64,000 nucleotides of DNA from Micromonospora narathiwatensis. Its GTDB lineage: Bacteria; Actinomycetota; Actinomycetes; Mycobacteriales; Micromonosporaceae. The notes beneath the pieces were generated by a model, which did not search any database, was not told the origin of the DNA, and worked only from the letters and a program-made list of their open reading frames with translations. The stretch covers positions 6,076,001 to 6,140,000 of the forward strand of contig NZ_LT594324.1 in NCBI RefSeq assembly GCF_900089605.1, given 5' to 3'. Positions 18,538 to 28,019 of this stretch are shown one piece after another. The translations under genes were made by a program, and so were the position numbers. The first letter of the stretch is position 1, and each line of letters opens with the position of its first letter.

Positions 18538-19433
18538 CCACCTACGCGGACGCCCCGGTCGCCAACCGCAACTCCGCCAGGAAGTCGAGGAGCCGCTGGT
18601 TTGCCCAGGTGGGCTGGCGGCATGTCGTCGGGGTGCTGGCCGTCGCGTTCAGCCTCTTCCCGATCCTGTTCGTGATCTCGGCGGCGCTGAACCCGCTCGG
18701 CACGCTCTCCTCGACCGAGCTGCTGCCCACCGGCGCCTCGCTGGAGAACTTCAGCAACCTCTTCCGCAAGACCGCCTTCGCCCACTGGTTCCTCAACTCG
18801 CTGCTGCTGGCGGGGGTGGCCAGCTTCGCGTCGATCTTCCTGTCGTCGCTCGCGGCGTACGCGTTCTCCCGGATGCGCTTCGCCGGCCGGCGGGTCGGCC
18901 TGCTCGCGCTGCTGCTGATCCAGATGTTCCCGCAGTTCCTGGCCATCGTGGCGATCTTCCTGATCTTCACGACGATCACCGACCTGTACCCGGCGATCGG
19001 CTTCAACACCCCGTGGGGCCTGTTCCTGCTCTACATGGGTGGTGCGCTGGGCGCGAACACCTGGCTGATGAAGGGCTTCTTCGACACCCTGCCCAAGGAG
19101 CTGGACGAGTCGGCCACCATGGACGGCGCCTCGCACGCGCAGGTCTTCTTCCGGATCATGCTGCCACTGGTGGCGCCGATCCTGGCGGTGACCGGGCTGC
19201 TCGCCTTCATCGGCTCGATCAACGAGTTCATCATCGCCAACGTGTTCCTCACCAACACCGAGTCGAAGACCCTCGCGGTCGGCATGTTCGGCCTGGTGGC
19301 CGGTGAGCGGAACAACAACTTCGGGATGTTCGCGGCGGGCACGCTGCTCACCGCGATCCCCACGGTGCTGGTGTTCCAACTGCTCCAGCGCTACATCGTC
19401 TCCGGCCTCACGGCGGGAGCGGTCAAGGGATAG
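18534..19433 (+). CDS. malG: Maltose ABC transporter permease, MalG type
   Basis: Second permease subunit, 299 residues with six membrane spans. The EAA loop is ELDESATMDGASHAQVFFRI (near residue 190) followed by MLPLVAPIL. GTG 18534 overlaps the malF stop (GTGA) and has AGGAGG at 18521-18526. The C-terminus GLTAGAVKG is the typical MalG end. Confidence 0.93.
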   Translation: MTTYADAPVANRNSARKSRSRWFAQVGWRHVVGVLAVAFSLFPILFVISAALNPLGTLSSTELLPTGASLENFSNLFRKTAFAHWFLNSLLLAGVASFASIFLSSLAAYAFSRMRFAGRRVGLLALLLIQMFPQFLAIVAIFLIFTTITDLYPAIGFNTPWGLFLLYMGGALGANTWLMKGFFDTLPKELDESATMDGASHAQVFFRIMLPLVAPILAVTGLLAFIGSINEFIIANVFLTNTESKTLAVGMFGLVAGERNNNFGMFAAGTLLTAIPTVLVFQLLQRYIVSGLTAGAVKG

Positions 19434-19497
19434 GTCCCGGAAATCACGCTGCGGCAAGGGCGTCGGGTCGACGTACACCGGAGCAGTCACGGGCTGA

Positions 19498-19527
19498 CCG
19501 CCGCGGCCGGGAGACCGGCCGCGGCGG
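19498..19527 (+). terminator. Hairpin between malG and the GH13 gene
   Basis: CCGCCGCGGCCGG (19498-19510) pairs with CCGGCCGCGGCGG (19515-19527), a perfect 13-bp stem with a GAGA loop. It may partly terminate or protect the malEFG message, uncoupling it from the downstream enzyme gene. Confidence 0.6.
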
Positions 19528-19568
19528 GCGACCCCTCCTCTCCTCGTCCGATCGACGAAAGGTTCCCC

Positions 19569-21377
19569 ATGTCCCTGCAGCCGCACCACGACGGATCCGC
19601 CACCTACGTGCCCGAACAGGAGCCCGCGCTCGGGCAGCGGGTCCCGGTCTTCGTCCGGGTGCCGGCCGGCGCCGACGTACGCCAGGTGCACGTGCGCACC
19701 ACCGGCGACGGCGAGCCGCGCTTCGCCGAGGCCGTGGTCGACCGCACCGAGGGCGGTGACGTGTGGTGGCGGGCCGACGTCGAGGTCCGCAACCCGGTCA
19801 GCAACTACCGCTTCATGCTCGACGGGCGTGCGGGCTGCCGCTGGCTCAACGCCGCCGGCCTGGTCGACCACGACGTGCCCGACCACGGGGACTTCAAGCT
19901 GGTCAGCTACGCCCCGCCGCCGGCCTGGGCCCGGGACGCGGTGATCTACCAGATCTTCCCGGACCGGTTCGCCCGCTCCGCCGCCGCCGACGGCCGGACC
20001 GCGCCGGACTGGGCCATCCCCTGCGACTGGGACACGCCGGTGATCGGGCGCGGCCCGGAGACGCCGCACCAGTTCTACGGCGGCGACCTGGACGGCGTCA
20101 CCGAGCACCTGGACCACCTGGACCGGCTCGGGGTGAACACCGTCTACCTCACCCCGGTCTTCCCGGCCCGGTCCAACCACCGGTACGACGCGGCCAGCTT
20201 CGACACCGTCGACCCGCTGCTGGGCGGGGACGCCGCCCTCGCCCGGCTGGCCGACGCGGTGCACGCCCGGGGCTGGCGGCTGCTCGGCGACATCACCAGC
20301 AACCACACCGGCGACGCCCACCAGTGGTTCACCGCTGCCGCCTCCGACGTCACCGCACCCGAGCGGGACCTGTACTACTTCGACCTGGCCGGCGGGGAGT
20401 ACGAGTCCTGGAACGGCGTCAAGTCGCTGCCCAAGCTCAACTGGGGCAGCGCCGAGCTGCGCCGTCGCTTCGCCACCGCCGAGGACTCGCTGCTGCGCCG
20501 CTGGCTGCGCCCGCCGTACGGGTTGGACGGCTGGCGGGTGGACGTGGCGAACATGACCGGCCGGCGGGGCGCGGACGCGTACACCCACGAGGTGGCGCGG
20601 CTGCTGCGCGAGGTGGTCGCCGACACCCGCGCCGACGGGCTGCTGCTCGCCGAGCACGGCCACGACCACACCGGTGACCTGGACCGGGACGGCTGGCACG
20701 GGACCATGAACTACGTCGGCTTCACCGATCCGGTCTGGTCCTGGCTGCGCCACGGCGACGACCCGCTGCCCAACTTCCTCGGCACCCCGGGCGGGGCGCG
20801 CCGGCGGGACGCGGGCGCGGTGCTCGCCACCATGAACACCTACCGGTCGCTGATCTCGTGGCGGTCGTACGTGCACTCGTGGCAGCTCCTCGGCTCGCAC
20901 GACTCGGCCCGGATCCGCACCGTGGTCGGCGACGCCGCCCGGCAGGAGGTGGCCGCCGGCCTGCTCGCCACCATGCCGGGGACCCCGGTGGTCTTCGCCG
21001 GGGACGAGCTGGGGCTGACCGGCACGAACGGGGAGGGGTCGCGTACCCCGATGCCGTGGCACCGGCCGGAGAGCTGGGACCGGCGCATGTTCGAGGCGTA
21101 CCGGTCGCTGCTGGCGCTGCGCCGCGCGGAGCCGGCGCTGCGGCACGGCGGCCTGCGCTGGGTGCACGCGGACACGGACACGCTGGTCTTCCTGCGCGAG
21201 GCGCCGACCGGCACGGTGCTGGTGCTGGCCCGCCGCGCGCCCGGCACCCCGGTCCGGTTCGCCGGTCTGCCGGCGGGCGAGAACCTGTACGGCGGCGCCC
21301 CGGCGCTGCGCCCCGACGCCGACGGCGCGGTGACCCTCCCCGCCGCCGGCCCCACCTTCCAGGTCTGGCGGATGTGA
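19569..21377 (+). CDS. GH13 maltodextrin hydrolase (neopullulanase/maltogenic amylase type)
   Basis: 602-residue enzyme with an N-terminal beta domain (about 1-115, CBM34-like), then the GH13 barrel. Conserved regions: DITSNHTGD (241-249), GWRVDVANM with nucleophile Asp325, LLLAEHGHD with acid/base Glu362, and LLGSHDSAR. No signal peptide, so it probably hydrolyses imported maltodextrins in the cytoplasm. The start is preceded by GAAAGG. Same strand as malEFG and 135 bp downstream, so probably co-regulated. Confidence 0.9.
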   Translation: MSLQPHHDGSATYVPEQEPALGQRVPVFVRVPAGADVRQVHVRTTGDGEPRFAEAVVDRTEGGDVWWRADVEVRNPVSNYRFMLDGRAGCRWLNAAGLVDHDVPDHGDFKLVSYAPPPAWARDAVIYQIFPDRFARSAAADGRTAPDWAIPCDWDTPVIGRGPETPHQFYGGDLDGVTEHLDHLDRLGVNTVYLTPVFPARSNHRYDAASFDTVDPLLGGDAALARLADAVHARGWRLLGDITSNHTGDAHQWFTAAASDVTAPERDLYYFDLAGGEYESWNGVKSLPKLNWGSAELRRRFATAEDSLLRRWLRPPYGLDGWRVDVANMTGRRGADAYTHEVARLLREVVADTRADGLLLAEHGHDHTGDLDRDGWHGTMNYVGFTDPVWSWLRHGDDPLPNFLGTPGGARRRDAGAVLATMNTYRSLISWRSYVHSWQLLGSHDSARIRTVVGDAARQEVAAGLLATMPGTPVVFAGDELGLTGTNGEGSRTPMPWHRPESWDRRMFEAYRSLLALRRAEPALRHGGLRWVHADTDTLVFLREAPTGTVLVLARRAPGTPVRFAGLPAGENLYGGAPALRPDADGAVTLPAAGPTFQVWRM

Positions 21378-21387
21378 GGTAGGCAGG

Positions 21388-21422
21388 GCCCCCTGTCAAC
21401 GGATTCGATTGCGCAGGGGGCC
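21388..21422. terminator. Terminator between GH13 gene and tetR
   Basis: GGCCCCCTG (21388-21396) pairs with CAGGGGGCC (21414-21422), with a 17-nt loop holding a small CAA/TTG inner pair. It lies between convergent genes. Its sequence resembles the hairpin cluster at 60972-61028. Confidence 0.65.
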
Positions 21423-21433
21423 TCGCCGACCGG

Positions 21434-22024
21434 TCACCCGGCGAGCAGCGTGCGGACGCCCGCGAGGTAGCTGGCGCGGTTGGGGGAGCCGGTCAGGATG
21501 CGTTGCATGAAATAGCCGGGGACCAGGCCGAACAGGGCCGTCCCGACCGCCGCCGGGTCGGCCTCCGGGGGCAGCTCACCGGCGTCGCGGGCGCGCCGGG
21601 CCATCGCCACGAAGTGCTCCCGGAAACCGGTGTACGTCGTCCGGACGAACTCGGCGAGCGCGGGATCGCGCAGCGACTCGCTCCAGACCTGGATCGCCAG
21701 CCGGAGTACGCCGTCCTCGCCGGTCTGGCTGTCCACGTAGGTCAGGGCCCGCTCCAGCACCTCGCTGAGGGGTAGCGGTGGCTCGTGCCGGGCCAGCTCG
21801 GCGAAGATCTCGTCCGCGCCGCCGATCACCGTCTGGGCGATCGAGGTGATCAGGTCGTTCTTGCTCGGGAAGTAGCGGTAGACCGCGCCCACCGACAGCC
21901 CCGCCTCGGCGATCACGTCCTGCATCGAGGTGTTGTGGAAGCCGTCGCGCAGGAAGCATCGCCGGGCCGCGTCGAGGATCTGCTGACGGCGGGCCGCGAG
22001 GTGTTCGTCCGATACGCGCGGCAT
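21434..22024 (-). CDS. TetR-family regulator
   Basis: 196 residues from ATG 22024. N-terminal TetR HTH with TSMQDVIAEAGLSVGAVYRY (20 residues) and FPSKNDL. The C-terminal ligand domain ends GLVPGYFMQRILTGSPNRAS. I prefer ATG 22024 to ATG 22036 because a TATGCT -10 box (22037-22032) sits exactly seven bases ahead of it, making a leaderless message; neither has a Shine-Dalgarno site. It diverges from the membrane protein at 22122 and probably represses both genes. Confidence 0.9.
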   Translation of the reverse strand: MPRVSDEHLAARRQQILDAARRCFLRDGFHNTSMQDVIAEAGLSVGAVYRYFPSKNDLITSIAQTVIGGADEIFAELARHEPPLPLSEVLERALTYVDSQTGEDGVLRLAIQVWSESLRDPALAEFVRTTYTGFREHFVAMARRARDAGELPPEADPAAVGTALFGLVPGYFMQRILTGSPNRASYLAGVRTLLAG

Positions 22025-22031
22025 GACGCCC

Positions 22032-22037
22032 AGCATA
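22032..22037 (-). promoter_or_regulatory. -10 element of tetR
   Basis: TATGCT on the minus strand, seven bases from the ATG at 22024, with an operator immediately upstream at 22039-22052. This implies a leaderless transcript and steric autorepression. Confidence 0.55.
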
Positions 22038-22038
22038 A

Positions 22039-22052
22039 AACGAGCGTTCGTT
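22039..22052. promoter_or_regulatory. TetR operator 1
   Basis: AACGAGCGTTCGTT, a 14-bp palindrome with one mismatch, directly beside the tetR -10. It matches operator 2 at 22095-22108 in 13 of 14 bases. Confidence 0.75.
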
Positions 22053-22094
22053 CTTGACCGGGGGCCGGTCCGGGGCGCACTCTCACCCTAAGAG

Positions 22095-22108
22095 AACGAA
22101 CGTTCGTT
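22095..22108. promoter_or_regulatory. TetR operator 2
   Basis: AACGAACGTTCGTT, a perfect 14-bp palindrome ending 13 bases before the ATG of the divergent membrane protein and just ahead of its AGGAGG. The two operators are 56 bp apart centre to centre. Confidence 0.78.
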
Positions 22109-22121
22109 TTAGGAGGCGGAG

Positions 22122-23129
22122 ATGTCCGCTCACCCGTTCCGGGTCCGCTCGCCCTGGCTGCTCGCCGTCCTGCTCGCCGCCCTGGCGGTGGCGGTGCAGG
22201 CGCTGCTCGTACCGCTCTTCGCCGCGCCGGCGGCGAACCTGGCACCGCGCGACCTGCCGGTCGCCGTGGCCGGGCCGCCGCCCGCGGCGACCGAACTGGC
22301 CGATCGGCTCGCCGCCGCCCGGCCCGGCGCGTTCGAGGTGACCACGCTGCCCGACGCGGCGGCCGCCGACCGGGCGCTGCGCGACCGGAAGGTGTACGCG
22401 GCCTTCGTCGCCGGCCCGGACGGGATCGCCCTGCACACCGCCCCGGCCGCCAGCCCCACCGTCGCCGCGCTGCTCGCCGAGGCCGCCGCCCAGCTCTCCG
22501 CCGGCCGTCCGGTGCCCGTGGTGCAGGTCGTGCCGGCCGCCCCGGACGACCCGCGCGGCGCCGGTTTCGCCGCCGGCTTCCTGCCGTTGGCGCTGACCAG
22601 CATGCTGGCCGGGGCGCTGCTCACCTTCCTGGTCGCCGGTCGCGGCGCCCGGCTGCTGGGGCTGCTCGGCTACGCGGTCCTGGCCGGCCTGGCCGGGGCG
22701 GCGGTGCTGCACGGGTGGCTCGGCGTCCTGACCGGCGACCCCGTACGCGAGGCGGGCGCGATCGCCCTCTTCGCGCTGGCCGCCGCCGGCCTCGTGGCCG
22801 GGCTCGGGGCGTTGCTCGGCGCCCCCGGCGTCGGCCTCGGCGCGCTGCTGGTGTTCCTGGTCGGCAACCCGCTCTCGGCGGTGAGCGCCGCCCCCGAACT
22901 GCTGCCGCAGCCGTGGGGGCTGGTCGGGCAGTTCCTCCCGGTCGGGGCCGGCGGCACGCTGCTGCGCTCGACGGCGTACTTCGACGGCGCGGGCGCGTAC
23001 CGGCCCCTCGCCGTGCTGGCCGGCTACGCCCTGCTCGGCCTGCTGCTGGTGCTGGCCGGTCGGTTCCGCACGGGCGGGGCCGCCGCCCCGGTGGCGGACC
23101 CGGGCCGACCTGCGGAGATCACGATATGA
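22122..23129 (+). CDS. Membrane protein, YhgE/ABC-2 permease-like
   Basis: 335 residues. One N-terminal span (about 13-35), an extracytoplasmic domain of about 120 residues (PVAVAGPPPAATELADRLAA, DRKVYAAFVAGPDG), then about five spans (155-180, 188-210, 218-245, 250-270, 300-318). The layout is that of ABC-2/YhgE-Pip type proteins that are often under TetR control and linked to export. No ATPase is adjacent. AGGAGG at 22111-22116. The preceding operator suggests induction when the TetR ligand is present. Confidence 0.7.
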   Translation: MSAHPFRVRSPWLLAVLLAALAVAVQALLVPLFAAPAANLAPRDLPVAVAGPPPAATELADRLAAARPGAFEVTTLPDAAAADRALRDRKVYAAFVAGPDGIALHTAPAASPTVAALLAEAAAQLSAGRPVPVVQVVPAAPDDPRGAGFAAGFLPLALTSMLAGALLTFLVAGRGARLLGLLGYAVLAGLAGAAVLHGWLGVLTGDPVREAGAIALFALAAAGLVAGLGALLGAPGVGLGALLVFLVGNPLSAVSAAPELLPQPWGLVGQFLPVGAGGTLLRSTAYFDGAGAYRPLAVLAGYALLGLLLVLAGRFRTGGAAAPVADPGRPAEITI

Positions 23130-23186
23130 CGGCAGCTCGGCGCGCGGGCTACTACGAGTCGTCGTTGATGAGGGAGGATGGGCCCC

Positions 23187-23528
23187 GTGGAAGCTCTTCG
23201 GCTGGTACTTCTCTACGTCCATCTGATCGGGTTCGCGATGCTGCTCGGCGGCTCGATCGCCCAGTACGTCAGTGGCCGGCTGCGGATCAACGCGGCGATG
23301 CTCTGGGGCTCGGTGATCGGGCTGCTGACCGGCTTCGGTCTGGCCGCGCCGCTGCGTAACGGGCACGAGCCGGACCCGGCGAAACTTGTTACCAAGTTGG
23401 TGCTCGCGCTGCTGATCTTCGTCATGGTCTTCTTCTCCCGGAAACGGGAGTCGGTCAACCGTGGTCACTTCCTCGCCATCATCGGGTTGACCCTGGTCAA
23501 CGCGGCCGTGGCGGTCTTCTGGCGGTAG
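23187..23528 (+). CDS. Small membrane protein, four spans
   Basis: 113 residues with four hydrophobic segments (VLLYVHLIGFAMLLGG, MLWGSVIGLLTGFGLA, LVTKLVLALLIFVMVFF, FLAIIGLTLVNAAVAVF). I recognise no function. GTG 23187 has AGGGAGG (23171-23177) at 9 nt and is preferred. ATG 23178 abuts the same ribosome site and is too close. It lies 57 bp after the TetR-controlled membrane gene. Confidence 0.75.
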   Translation: MEALRLVLLYVHLIGFAMLLGGSIAQYVSGRLRINAAMLWGSVIGLLTGFGLAAPLRNGHEPDPAKLVTKLVLALLIFVMVFFSRKRESVNRGHFLAIIGLTLVNAAVAVFWR

Positions 23529-23621
23529 CACCGGCAGCAGCGGAAACGCCACGGGAAACGGACGTTCGCGACACCGGAGCGGAAGCGTACCGGCGGCCAA
23601 AGTGATTTGCCCCACGCAACG

Positions 23622-23637
23622 GTTACGTAGGGGTAAC
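23622..23637. promoter_or_regulatory. Inverted repeat upstream of the BMP lipoprotein gene
   Basis: GTTAC-N6-GTAAC within the 258-bp gap before the nucleoside transporter operon. It could be a regulator site. I see no clear -35/-10 pair in the gap. Confidence 0.3.
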
Positions 23638-23786
23638 GGACGCTCAACAGTCGTGCACGATTGTCGGCCGGTGGGTGGGCGCGGGCGTACGCTCCCGTCC
23701 GTAACGTGGGACGCCGGCGGCACACCGCAGGCCGGCGCAAGGGCTGCCACCGCGCACGACGCGGTGTGCAATGGGAAGGAGACGTC

Positions 23787-24875
23787 TTGCGCTCTGTGCG
23801 TGGGATGCGGATCGCCTCCGCCTTCGTGGCGGGTGGCCTCGTGCTTGGCGCCGCCGCGTGTGGTGAGGCCCCCAAGGACGACAACGCCGGTGGCACCGGC
23901 GCCAAGAAGTACAGCGCCTGCATGGTGACCGACGTCGGCGGCATCGACGACAAGTCGTTCAACACCTCTGCCTGGGCCGGCCTCCAGGAGGCCAAGAAGG
24001 CCAACGACAACATCGACATCAAGTACGTCGCGTCGAAGGCCGAGGCGGACTACGAGGTCAACCTGACCGGTTTCGTCAACCAGAAGTGCGACTTCATCCT
24101 GGCCGTCGGTGGCCTGATGTCCGACGCCACCAAGAAGGCCGCCGAGGCGAACCCGAAGCAGCAGTTCGGCATCGTGGACGCCAACCCGGGTGTTGACAAC
24201 ATCTACCCGATGCAGTTCGACACCGCTCAGGCCGCCTTCCAGGCCGGTTACCTGGCCGCCGGGATGAGCAAGAACGGCAAGGTGGGCACCTACGGCGCGA
24301 TTCCGATCCCGCCGGTGACCATCTTCATGGACGGCTTCGCCGACGGCGTGGCCTACTACAACCAGGCCAAGGGCAAGAGCGTCCAGCTCCTCGGTTGGGA
24401 CAAGGCGACCCAGAAGGGCTCCTTCTCCAACTCCTTCGACAAGCAGGACGACGGCAAGAAGGTCTCCGACGCGCTGGTCGCCCAGGGTGCGGACATCATC
24501 ATGCCGGTCGCCGGTGGCGCGGGCCTCGGCACCACCGCCGCCGCCCAGGCCTCCGGTGGCAAGTACTCGGCGATCTGGGTCGACTCGGACGGCTGCGAGA
24601 GCACCCCGAACTGCCCGGCGCTGCTGACCACGGTCGTCAAGAACATCCGGGACGCCGTCAAGGAGGCCGTGCTCAAGGCCGCCGGTGGCGAGCAGCTCCC
24701 GGCGACGCCGGGCTTCGTCGGCACCCTGGCCAACAACGGCGTGTCGCTCGCCCCGTACCACGACTTCGACAGCAAGGTCCCGGCCGAGCTGAAGGGCGAG
24801 GTCGACAAGATCAAGGCGGACATCGCCGCCGGCACCATCAAGGTCACCTCGAAGGCCCAGCCGACCACGGAGTGA
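23787..24875 (+). CDS. BMP-family substrate-binding lipoprotein (nucleoside importer)
   Basis: 362 residues. The signal peptide ends in the lipobox LGAAAC (Cys25). The Bmp/Med domain is clear: KYSACMVTDVGGIDDKSFN (19 residues), NPGVDNIYPMQFDTAQAAFQ (20 residues), GAIPIPPVTIFMDGFADG. In characterised homologues this family binds nucleosides. I choose TTG 23787, which has GGAAGGAG (23774-23781) at 5 nt and gives a proper signal peptide; ATG 23805 is the alternative. The transporter genes follow. Confidence 0.92.
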   Translation: MRSVRGMRIASAFVAGGLVLGAAACGEAPKDDNAGGTGAKKYSACMVTDVGGIDDKSFNTSAWAGLQEAKKANDNIDIKYVASKAEADYEVNLTGFVNQKCDFILAVGGLMSDATKKAAEANPKQQFGIVDANPGVDNIYPMQFDTAQAAFQAGYLAAGMSKNGKVGTYGAIPIPPVTIFMDGFADGVAYYNQAKGKSVQLLGWDKATQKGSFSNSFDKQDDGKKVSDALVAQGADIIMPVAGGAGLGTTAAAQASGGKYSAIWVDSDGCESTPNCPALLTTVVKNIRDAVKEAVLKAAGGEQLPATPGFVGTLANNGVSLAPYHDFDSKVPAELKGEVDKIKADIAAGTIKVTSKAQPTTE

Positions 24876-24880
24876 CCGGT

Positions 24881-24924
24881 CCGCCGGCCGCCGTACCGAG
24901 GGCATCGGTGGCGGAGGCCGGCGG
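24881..24924 (+). terminator. Attenuating hairpin after the binding-protein gene
   Basis: CCGCCGGCC (24881-24889) pairs with GGCCGGCGG (24916-24924), with an inner CCGA/TCGG stem. It lies six bases after the stop in a 205-bp gap. Such structures commonly let the binding protein be made in excess over the membrane parts. Confidence 0.55.
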
Positions 24925-25080
24925 CCCACCAGCACCACAGACCGGCCGCCTCGACGTACGCGGGCAGATGACCCACGGCGTCGGGGCGGCCGGTGACCTT
25001 ACCCCGAGGAACCGCTCCGGCTCGATGGCCGGCGCGGCAGCAGCTACGCTGCACCATCGCTCGCACTCCAGGAGGTTGCG

Positions 25081-26664
25081 CTGAGACTCGAACTGCGCGG
25101 CATCACCAAACGGTTCGGTGATCTGGTCGCCAACGACCACATCGACCTGACGGTGGAGCCTGGAGAGATCCACGCCCTGCTCGGTGAGAACGGCGCCGGC
25201 AAGTCGACCCTGATGAACGTGCTCTACGGGCTCTATCAGCCCGACGAGGGCGAGATCCTGGTCGACGGTCAGCCGCTGAAGCTGAAGGGCCCGTCGGACG
25301 CCATCGCCGCCGGGATCGGCATGGTGCACCAGCACTTCATGCTGGTGCCGGTGTTCACCGTGGCCGAGAACGTCATGCTCGGCGCCGAGCAGGTCAAGGG
25401 TGGCTTCACCGGCTTCCTCGACCGCCGGCGTGCCCGCCGTGAGGTGGCCGAGGTCTCCGAGCGGTACAACCTCCGGGTCGACCCGGACGCGGTGATCGAG
25501 GACCTGCCGGTCGGCATCCAGCAGCGGGTGGAGATCGTCAAGGCGCTCACCCGCGACGTCGACCTGCTGATCCTCGACGAGCCGACCGCGGTGCTCACCC
25601 CGCAGGAGACCGAGGAACTGCTCGCCGTGATGCGGTCGCTCAAGGCCGCCGGCAAGTCGATCGTCTTCATCACCCACAAGCTGGGCGAGGTGAAGGCCAT
25701 CGCGGACCGGATCACGGTCATCCGGCGCGGGAAGACGGTCGGCACCGCCGAGCCGAGTGCCAGCCGGGACGAGTTGGCCGCGCTGATGGTGGGCCGCAGC
25801 GTCCGGCTGACCGTCGACAAGCAGCCGGCCACCCCGGGCGAGCCGATCCTCGAGGTCTCCGGCCTGGTCGTCGACGACGACCGGCAGGTACGCGCGGTCG
25901 ACGGCGTCGACCTGACCGTGCACGCCGGTGAGGTGCTCGGCATCGCGGGCGTGCAGGGCAACGGCCAGACCGAGCTGATCGAGGCGATCATGGGCCTGCG
26001 GCCCGCGCTCGCCGGCACCGTCACCCTCGACGGCGAGGCCGTGCACGGCTGGCCGACCAAGAAGGTGCTCCGCGCCGGCGTCGGCTACGTGCCGGAGGAC
26101 CGCAGCGTCGACGGCCTGGTCAAGGAGTTCTCCGTCGCGGAGAACCTGGTGCTGGACATCTACGACCAGCCGCCCTTCGGCAAGGGTCTGTCGCTCAAGC
26201 CGGACGCCATCGCGAAGTCGGCGAAGGAGCGGATCGAGCAGTTCGACGTCCGTACCTCCTCGGCGGACACGCCGGTGGGCACCCTGTCCGGCGGTAACCA
26301 GCAGAAGGTGATCGTGGCCCGGGAGCTTTCCCGGCCGCTGAAGCTCTTCATCGCCGCGCAGCCCACCCGGGGCGTCGACGTCGGCTCGATCGAGTTCATC
26401 CACAGCCGGGTGATCCGCGAACGGGACATCGGCACCGCCGTCATGGTGGTCTCCAGCGAACTGGACGAGGTGATCGGCCTGGCCGACCGGATCGCGGTGA
26501 TGTACCGCGGCCGGATCATCGGCGTGGTCGGCCCGGACACCCCACGCGAGGAGATCGGCCTGCTGATGGCCGGCATCACCCCGGACAGCGCCACGGCGAC
26601 CGACGGCACCGGCGGCGCGGCGGCCCCCGCCCCCGACGGCCCTGGCAACGAGGAAAAGGCATGA
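25081..26664 (+). CDS. Nucleoside ABC transporter ATPase, two nucleotide-binding domains
   Basis: 527 residues. First NBD: Walker [10 protein letters not shown] (35-43), signature [11 protein letters not shown], Walker [12 protein letters not shown]. Second NBD: the degenerate GVQGNGQTE in place of Walker A, signature LSGGNQQKV, and [12 protein letters not shown] in place of the usual Walker B. This is the sugar/nucleoside (RbsA, NupO-like) type. The start appears to be CTG 25081: AGGAGG (25070-25075) is 5 nt upstream, no ATG/GTG/TTG is in frame nearby, and [13 protein letters not shown] is the normal family N-terminus. ATGA overlap with the next gene. Confidence 0.93.
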   Translation: MRLELRGITKRFGDLVANDHIDLTVEPGEIHALLGENGAGKSTLMNVLYGLYQPDEGEILVDGQPLKLKGPSDAIAAGIGMVHQHFMLVPVFTVAENVMLGAEQVKGGFTGFLDRRRARREVAEVSERYNLRVDPDAVIEDLPVGIQQRVEIVKALTRDVDLLILDEPTAVLTPQETEELLAVMRSLKAAGKSIVFITHKLGEVKAIADRITVIRRGKTVGTAEPSASRDELAALMVGRSVRLTVDKQPATPGEPILEVSGLVVDDDRQVRAVDGVDLTVHAGEVLGIAGVQGNGQTELIEAIMGLRPALAGTVTLDGEAVHGWPTKKVLRAGVGYVPEDRSVDGLVKEFSVAENLVLDIYDQPPFGKGLSLKPDAIAKSAKERIEQFDVRTSSADTPVGTLSGGNQQKVIVARELSRPLKLFIAAQPTRGVDVGSIEFIHSRVIRERDIGTAVMVVSSELDEVIGLADRIAVMYRGRIIGVVGPDTPREEIGLLMAGITPDSATATDGTGGAAAPAPDGPGNEEKA

Positions 26665-28016
26665 GCAACCCCAACCCGGTGTCGGGCTCCCCGGACAAGG
26701 AACCGGCGACCGAGACGCAGGAGGCGCGGAGCGAGGCGCGGGCCAACCCGACCGCGCCCGCCGGCGACGCCGAGCGTGCCGTGACCGCCACCGCGACCAA
26801 GGAGCCCCCCGCCGAGCCTCGCCCGTCGCTGGGCCGGCTGTTCCTGGAGAACCTCTGGGCGGCGAACACGGTCACCGTGACGGTGCTCGCCGTGCTGCTG
26901 GCGATGCTGGTCGGCGCGGTGCTGATCATCATCTCCGACCCGGAGGTGCTGGCGACCTACAGCTACATCACCGCCCGGCCGTCGGACGCGCTCAACTCGA
27001 GCTGGACCGTGGTCAGCGAGGCGTACGCGAACCTGTTCAAGGGTGCCGTCTTCGACCCGGACGCCACCGGCTTCACCGCCGCGCTGAGCCCGATCTCGGA
27101 GACGCTCACCTACACCGCGCCGCTGGTCTTCACCGGCCTGGCGGTGGCGCTCGCCTTCCGGGGCGGCCTGTTCAACATCGGCGCCCAGGGCCAGGCGACG
27201 ATCGGTGTCATCCTCGCCGCCGCCGCCGGCTTCGCGCTGCCGCTGCCGCCGGGGCTGCACCTGCTCGTCGCGCTGCTCGCCGGCGCGGCCGGCGGCGCGC
27301 TCTGGGGCTTCATCCCGGGCATCCTCAAGGCGCGGACCGGCGCCCACGAGGTGATCAACACGATCATGCTCAACTACGTGGCGGTCTACTTCCTGGCCTG
27401 GATCATCATCCAGGACGGCGTGCAGAACCCGCGGCGCGCCGACGCGATCAGCAAGCCGGTCGACGCCTCCGCCCAACTGCCCCGGCTGCTCGGCGACAAC
27501 CTGCGGGTGCACGCCGGCATCCTGCTCGCCGTGCTGGCCGCCGCGTTCGTCGCCTGGCTGCTGAACCGCTCGACGCTCGGCTTCGAGCTGCGCGCGGTCG
27601 GCGCGAACCCGGACGCCGCCCGGACCGCGGGCATCAGCGTCACGAAGACGTACGTGCTGGTCATGGTGATCGCCGGCGTGCTGGCCGGCCTCGGCGGCTC
27701 GAACATGGTGCTCGGCTCGACGGCGGACTCGCTCACCCCGCAGGTGGTCGCGCAGATCGGTTTCGACGGCATCCTGGTCGCACTGCTCGGCCGGGTGAAA
27801 CCGTGGGGCGTGCTGATGGCCGCGCTGCTGTTCGGCGCGCTCCAGGCCGGCGGCAACCGGATGCAGTCGTACTCCGGGATCTCGCTGGAGCTGGTCACCG
27901 TGCTCCAGGCGCTCATCGTCATCTTCATCGCCGCGCCGGCCCTGGTGAAGGCGATCTTCCAGCTCCGGGCGGCCCGCGCGGCCCGGCTGCAGACGAGCCT
28001 CGCGAAGGGCTGGTGA
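26661..28016 (+). CDS. Nucleoside ABC transporter permease 1
   Basis: 451 residues. A hydrophilic, low-complexity N-terminus of about 60 residues precedes the BPD_transp_2 fold with about nine to ten spans. Family blocks: [34 protein letters not shown] (20 residues) and [20 protein letters not shown] (20 residues). Starts within the stop of the ATPase gene. It forms the channel with the next gene. Confidence 0.92.
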   Translation: MSNPNPVSGSPDKEPATETQEARSEARANPTAPAGDAERAVTATATKEPPAEPRPSLGRLFLENLWAANTVTVTVLAVLLAMLVGAVLIIISDPEVLATYSYITARPSDALNSSWTVVSEAYANLFKGAVFDPDATGFTAALSPISETLTYTAPLVFTGLAVALAFRGGLFNIGAQGQATIGVILAAAAGFALPLPPGLHLLVALLAGAAGGALWGFIPGILKARTGAHEVINTIMLNYVAVYFLAWIIIQDGVQNPRRADAISKPVDASAQLPRLLGDNLRVHAGILLAVLAAAFVAWLLNRSTLGFELRAVGANPDAARTAGISVTKTYVLVMVIAGVLAGLGGSNMVLGSTADSLTPQVVAQIGFDGILVALLGRVKPWGVLMAALLFGALQAGGNRMQSYSGISLELVTVLQALIVIFIAAPALVKAIFQLRAARAARLQTSLAKGW

Positions 28017-28019
28017 GGC

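Noticed and set aside
18399..24938. Long minus-strand frames opposite malG, the GH13 gene and the BMP operon
   Set aside because: Composition bias only; the plus-strand genes have clear family motifs, lipoboxes and coupled starts.
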